DNA of 64,000 bases, from assembly GCA_965224765.1 (NCBI GenBank), contig CBDDAC010000019.1:124001-188000 (forward strand). Reading direction: 5' to 3'. The notes beneath the pieces were generated by a model. The model was given only the letters and a program-made list of their open reading frames with translations. It did not search any database and was not told where the DNA came from. The translations under genes and the position numbers were made by a program. Shown piece after piece: positions 61,396-64,000 of the stretch. Numbering within the stretch: the stretch's first letter is position 1; every line of letters begins with the position of its first letter. Origin of the DNA: CAZDBA01 sp965224765. Its GTDB lineage: Bacteria; Planctomycetota; Planctomycetia; Pirellulales; Pirellulaceae.

Positions 61396-62946
61396 CTACA
61401 GAACCAATTCACCTTTTGAAATCGCAATGATTTCGTCACCGGGCTTGAACTCATATGCCAATGGATTGATTAGTTGCGGCCCATCCGCTGGCAGAACTCC
61501 GACCAGAATCGCATTTTTCTGGGTCTTTAAGGTCACTAGTTTCTCGTCAAAACTACTTCCGATCCATGATTCAGGCACGGCGACTCGATAAAACTCGTTG
61601 CCGTGCTGATAGGTAAGCAACTCTCCCATGATTCCCGCCAGCCCGCGATTCATTCCGGATTGGGCGAGCATATAGGCTCCGTACTCTTCACTCACGACAA
61701 AATCGTTGACCTGTCCAAGCTCGAGATGCGTTGCATAATTGCTGTTCAGCAGTTCGGCACAGGTGTACACACCTGGATGGATTTTTTCGACCGTCAACGC
61801 GGCCAAAATCGTACGAGCATCCGCGTCTTGTTCGCTTCTCCCGCAGGTTGTATCTGACAAGACGATGCAGGTTTTTGCTCGTTCGATACCAGCTCGCTTC
61901 AGTGCAGATATGCGGGTAAAGTCGTCATTAACCAACATCAAATTCGGATACACAGTCACATCGACTCCGATATCAGTCACATCCAATTGGGTAATCACGA
62001 CGATCGGCGTTTTGCGAGTTCCTTTTGCTGCGCGATACTCCTTGATAATAATCTCGGTCTTTGGCGTCCAGCCGCAGATCACAATGTGGTCTTCTAGGTC
62101 CCCCCATTCCACAACTCTTCCCTCCGTTCGAATTCGATCCACCATAAAAGCGGACACCGTTCCTGTAAAAATCGCAAAGATGGTCATGCCCATAAACATC
62201 AACATGACCGTAACAAACTTGCCCAGCAACGTCGTAGGTGTTCGCGGAATGGGTTCGCCCGCGAACAACGTGTAGATACTAAACCAAAATGAATTGGCCA
62301 GCCCTTCAGCTTCGGAGACGTCCCTTGCATCACTACCGTCGATCTCGGCAGCCTCTGCAAAAGAAACGTTGCCCACGTCGCCATCCTCAAATTGGAGCAT
62401 TCCCACCGTTCCAAACACGACCGCTACCACCAACAATCCGGAAATCATCAAAAAGTCGATCGCACCCGAACGAAAAATTTGCGGGTAATGACTCGACAAA
62501 CGCGAAATCACGCCTGTGAGGCGAATCAATCGCACCAGTCTCAACAGTCGCAGCGCACGCGAACTTCGAAAAATACGGAACACTGGAATCGTCGCCAGAA
62601 TGTCCAACCAGAACTCTTTGAGGTACTGGACCTTCGAGGCGGCAGCCAGATACCGTAGAAACAACTCAACGATGAAAATACTGGTAATCAAAAGGTTGAA
62701 CGTCATCAGCGCGTTCAAATGACCTTGATCAAACACCCCATAAGACGATTCCCAAATTCCAGGGCTGTTGTCTCGTAGATGCAGTTTGGTCTCCAACGCA
62801 AACTCAAAAAGCGTCAAGATGACCGAAACGATGACCAAACCACCTATCGTGATCTCAACCCACGCTTGTCCGAAAAACTTCCGCAAACGAACTTGCCAGG
62901 GATGCTGGTGACGTTTCTCTTCGGCAATTCGTTGAACGGGTCGCAA
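61396..62946 (-). CDS. Six-helix voltage-gated-type ion channel with RCK/TrkA domains and atypical selectivity filter
   Basis: 516 aa, TTG start with AGGAAGAG about 8 nt upstream, directly after an in-frame stop. Helices S1-S6 (about 30-270) with an S4 of regularly spaced Arg (RSSRALRLLRLVRLIRL). The pore loop reads FSIYTLFAGEPIPRTP where potassium channels have TVGYGD, followed by S6 (VMLMFMGMTIFAIFTGTV). C-terminal RCK region: TrkA-N (EDHIVICGW, about 285-410) and TrkA-C (about 435-516, ending EFKPGDEIIAISKGE). Ion selectivity is therefore uncertain; a non-K+ or less selective channel is possible. Confidence 0.85.
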   Translation of the reverse strand: MRPVQRIAEEKRHQHPWQVRLRKFFGQAWVEITIGGLVIVSVILTLFEFALETKLHLRDNSPGIWESSYGVFDQGHLNALMTFNLLITSIFIVELFLRYLAAASKVQYLKEFWLDILATIPVFRIFRSSRALRLLRLVRLIRLTGVISRLSSHYPQIFRSGAIDFLMISGLLVVAVVFGTVGMLQFEDGDVGNVSFAEAAEIDGSDARDVSEAEGLANSFWFSIYTLFAGEPIPRTPTTLLGKFVTVMLMFMGMTIFAIFTGTVSAFMVDRIRTEGRVVEWGDLEDHIVICGWTPKTEIIIKEYRAAKGTRKTPIVVITQLDVTDIGVDVTVYPNLMLVNDDFTRISALKRAGIERAKTCIVLSDTTCGRSEQDADARTILAALTVEKIHPGVYTCAELLNSNYATHLELGQVNDFVVSEEYGAYMLAQSGMNRGLAGIMGELLTYQHGNEFYRVAVPESWIGSSFDEKLVTLKTQKNAILVGVLPADGPQLINPLAYEFKPGDEIIAISKGELVL

Positions 62947-63008
62947 AGTCTACACTCTTCCTTGGAACGGTTTGATCGTAAGTCTAACGAATTGTTGGCA
63001 AAGATTCA

Positions 63009-63899
63009 TTAAGCGACGACGTCGTGGAGCCGAAAATGGTGCTTGCCGAGCTTTCCCCCATAATTCCCTGCCCCAATGGCAATCACGTCTTTTCCACACG
63101 CGGCAAAAATCCCGACTCGGATGGCCCGTTCGACAGCGTCGAAGCTCTCTCCATCGATCACAATTTCATAGGCACAGTTCACGCCCTCTGCCAACGCCGT
63201 ATCGACTCGACCTTGAAGTGTCGGGCAATGGACCTCTGAAGTCGATGCGACCAACGCCTTGTAGCGCGACCCCACTTTGCTGCCACTTCTTGTGACTCCT
63301 CCCGGAAAGGGCGTAATACTCCCCGTCTCTTTGGCGATCGCATCGACTGCACGTCTGGCGGCCGCCAACCCGCTGGCCTGATCTGCGGTTTGCATGATGA
63401 AGTTTCCACCGGCCACCCCTTGAGAAACTCCCAATGACTCTTCGGCGACGAACTCGCCATCCATCACCGGAATCCGCCAAAACCTGCGTTCGCCAATGAG
63501 TTTGCTTTTCTGAAAGCCATCGCCAAAAAACCTTAGATGGCTGCCTAAGGGAATGAACTTTTCCGAATCCATGGAACGATCAAAAACCGCAGTCGATGGA
63601 CAAGTCATCAGTGTTTGCCCCGCACGCTTTGAAACAGCAAGGCTCAACGCAGCACGAGAAAACCCAAACGCCATCACTTCGGCACCAGGTCGACCATCCA
63701 AAGTTTCACATTCATCCAGACCTCGAACGGTCCCAACCTCGGCATCACAGGAAATGACACTGGTTCCGTAGCCGGCGAACTCACGAGTCGCTACATCCAC
63801 CCAGTAGCGATCAGCAGCCGTAATCTCCAACCGCACAAAGACCATATCAAACGCTTCGGCAAAGGTATCCTGAATCGTCGTTCCGTCAATTTCCAACAC
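63009..63899 (-). CDS. ftr: Formylmethanofuran:tetrahydromethanopterin formyltransferase
   Basis: 296 aa, normal family length. Recognised by DTFAEAFDMVFVRLEITAADRYWVDVATREFAGYGTSVI at the N-terminus, the FPGGVTRSGSKVGSRYKALVASTSE core, and GVNCAYEIVIDGESFDAVERAI and IGAGNYGGKLGKHHFRL at the C-terminus. It transfers formyl between methanofuran and H4MPT; in bacteria it is part of the formyltransferase/hydrolase complex (FhcD) of the H4MPT formaldehyde-oxidation pathway. Start is GTG at 63899 or TTG at 63896 (family starts align with the latter). Other pathway genes are probably beyond the right edge. Confidence 0.93.
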   Translation of the reverse strand: MLEIDGTTIQDTFAEAFDMVFVRLEITAADRYWVDVATREFAGYGTSVISCDAEVGTVRGLDECETLDGRPGAEVMAFGFSRAALSLAVSKRAGQTLMTCPSTAVFDRSMDSEKFIPLGSHLRFFGDGFQKSKLIGERRFWRIPVMDGEFVAEESLGVSQGVAGGNFIMQTADQASGLAAARRAVDAIAKETGSITPFPGGVTRSGSKVGSRYKALVASTSEVHCPTLQGRVDTALAEGVNCAYEIVIDGESFDAVERAIRVGIFAACGKDVIAIGAGNYGGKLGKHHFRLHDVVA

Positions 63900-64000
63900 A
63901 ACTGAGCATTTCGTTTGAGGTAAGTATGAGTCGCTTGAGCGCCATCAAATACGATAAAGTTGGCAATCTCATAATTGACTTTAAATCTGGAGTCGCCGAT

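Noticed and set aside
63791..64000. Minus-strand frame entering from the right edge (GDSRFKVNYEIANFIVFDGA...) and the opposite plus-strand ATG at 63926 (MSRLSAIKYDKVGN...)
   Set aside because: Only one can be real and neither is long enough to decide. The minus frame would overlap ftr by over 100 nt, and the plus frame has a GAGG before its ATG but only 25 codons in the window.
1..64000. CRISPR array, tRNA or rRNA genes, integrase or prophage
   Set aside because: I saw no regularly spaced short repeats with unique spacers, no tRNA-like cloverleaf, no rRNA sequence and no recombinase or phage gene.

Overview
The window looks like chromosomal DNA of a planctomycete close to Pirellulaceae/Rhodopirellula. 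The evidence is family content: an adjacent DUF1800/DUF1501 pair, a DUF1598 protein, BlaI/BlaR1-type regulation fused to carboxypeptidase-regulatory-like repeats, giant cadherin-like adhesins with a planctomycete-type C-terminal anchor, a Gly/Cys-rich secreted protein, and a formylmethanofuran:H4MPT formyltransferase (Ftr/FhcD), which among bacteria is found mainly in methylotrophs and planctomycetes. No rRNA, tRNA, complete insertion sequence, prophage or CRISPR array was seen.

Layout. 1-10108: a giant repeat-rich surface adhesin, split by a frameshift at a repeat junction. 10380-11132: an exported P460-type c-heme protein. 11267-14223: a secreted Fic/Doc toxin with an adjacent two-domain immunity candidate, followed by the wreck of a second toxin and its likely immunity genes. 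14882-17476: DUF1501 and DUF1800. 17560-23264: a BlaR1-like sensor protease with a very long repeat C-terminus (frameshifted) and its BlaI repressor, with two abutting palindromes upstream. 23567-29506: an OxyR-like LysR regulator divergent from two tandem katG genes, one exported and one cytosolic, with a 22-bp-period direct repeat between them. 29739-31302: rsfS, a DUF2007-like zinc-ribbon protein and a small colicin-immunity-like gene. 31886-38590: an ECF sigma / anti-sigma operon with secreted CsgG-like proteins, two of them frameshifted. 38736-41635: DUF1598 and the Cys-rich protein. 42174-46944: a YhaN/YhaO-like SMC ATPase and nuclease pair. 47286-50276: an RlmM-like methyltransferase and an Uup-type ABC-F ATPase. 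51135-53726: a TPR hybrid histidine kinase. 53993-54550: a peroxiredoxin-like gene with an in-frame TGA in a W-TGA-P-F-C motif. 54681-55346: a 333-bp tandem duplication. 55390-63899: EamA transporter, YcxB-like membrane protein, creatininase-family amidohydrolase, glutaminyl cyclase, phytanoyl-CoA-dioxygenase-like protein, glutathione peroxidase, an ion channel with RCK domains and a non-canonical filter, and Ftr.

Most notable: the 53993-54550 gene is best read as a selenoprotein. Its TGA replaces the first Cys of a peroxiredoxin-like CxxC motif, the frame continues as a complete redoxin domain, and a bacterial-type SECIS hairpin follows the TGA. Next are the secreted Doc toxin/immunity cassette and the ECF-sigma/CsgG operon. 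Peroxide defence recurs across the window (OxyR-like regulator, two KatG, the selenocysteine peroxiredoxin-like protein, glutathione peroxidase).

Caution: at least four long genes are broken by single frameshifts, and some others look internally shortened. Either these are real decay or the assembly contains small indels; reads must decide. All family assignments are from recognition of sequence motifs, not from searches.
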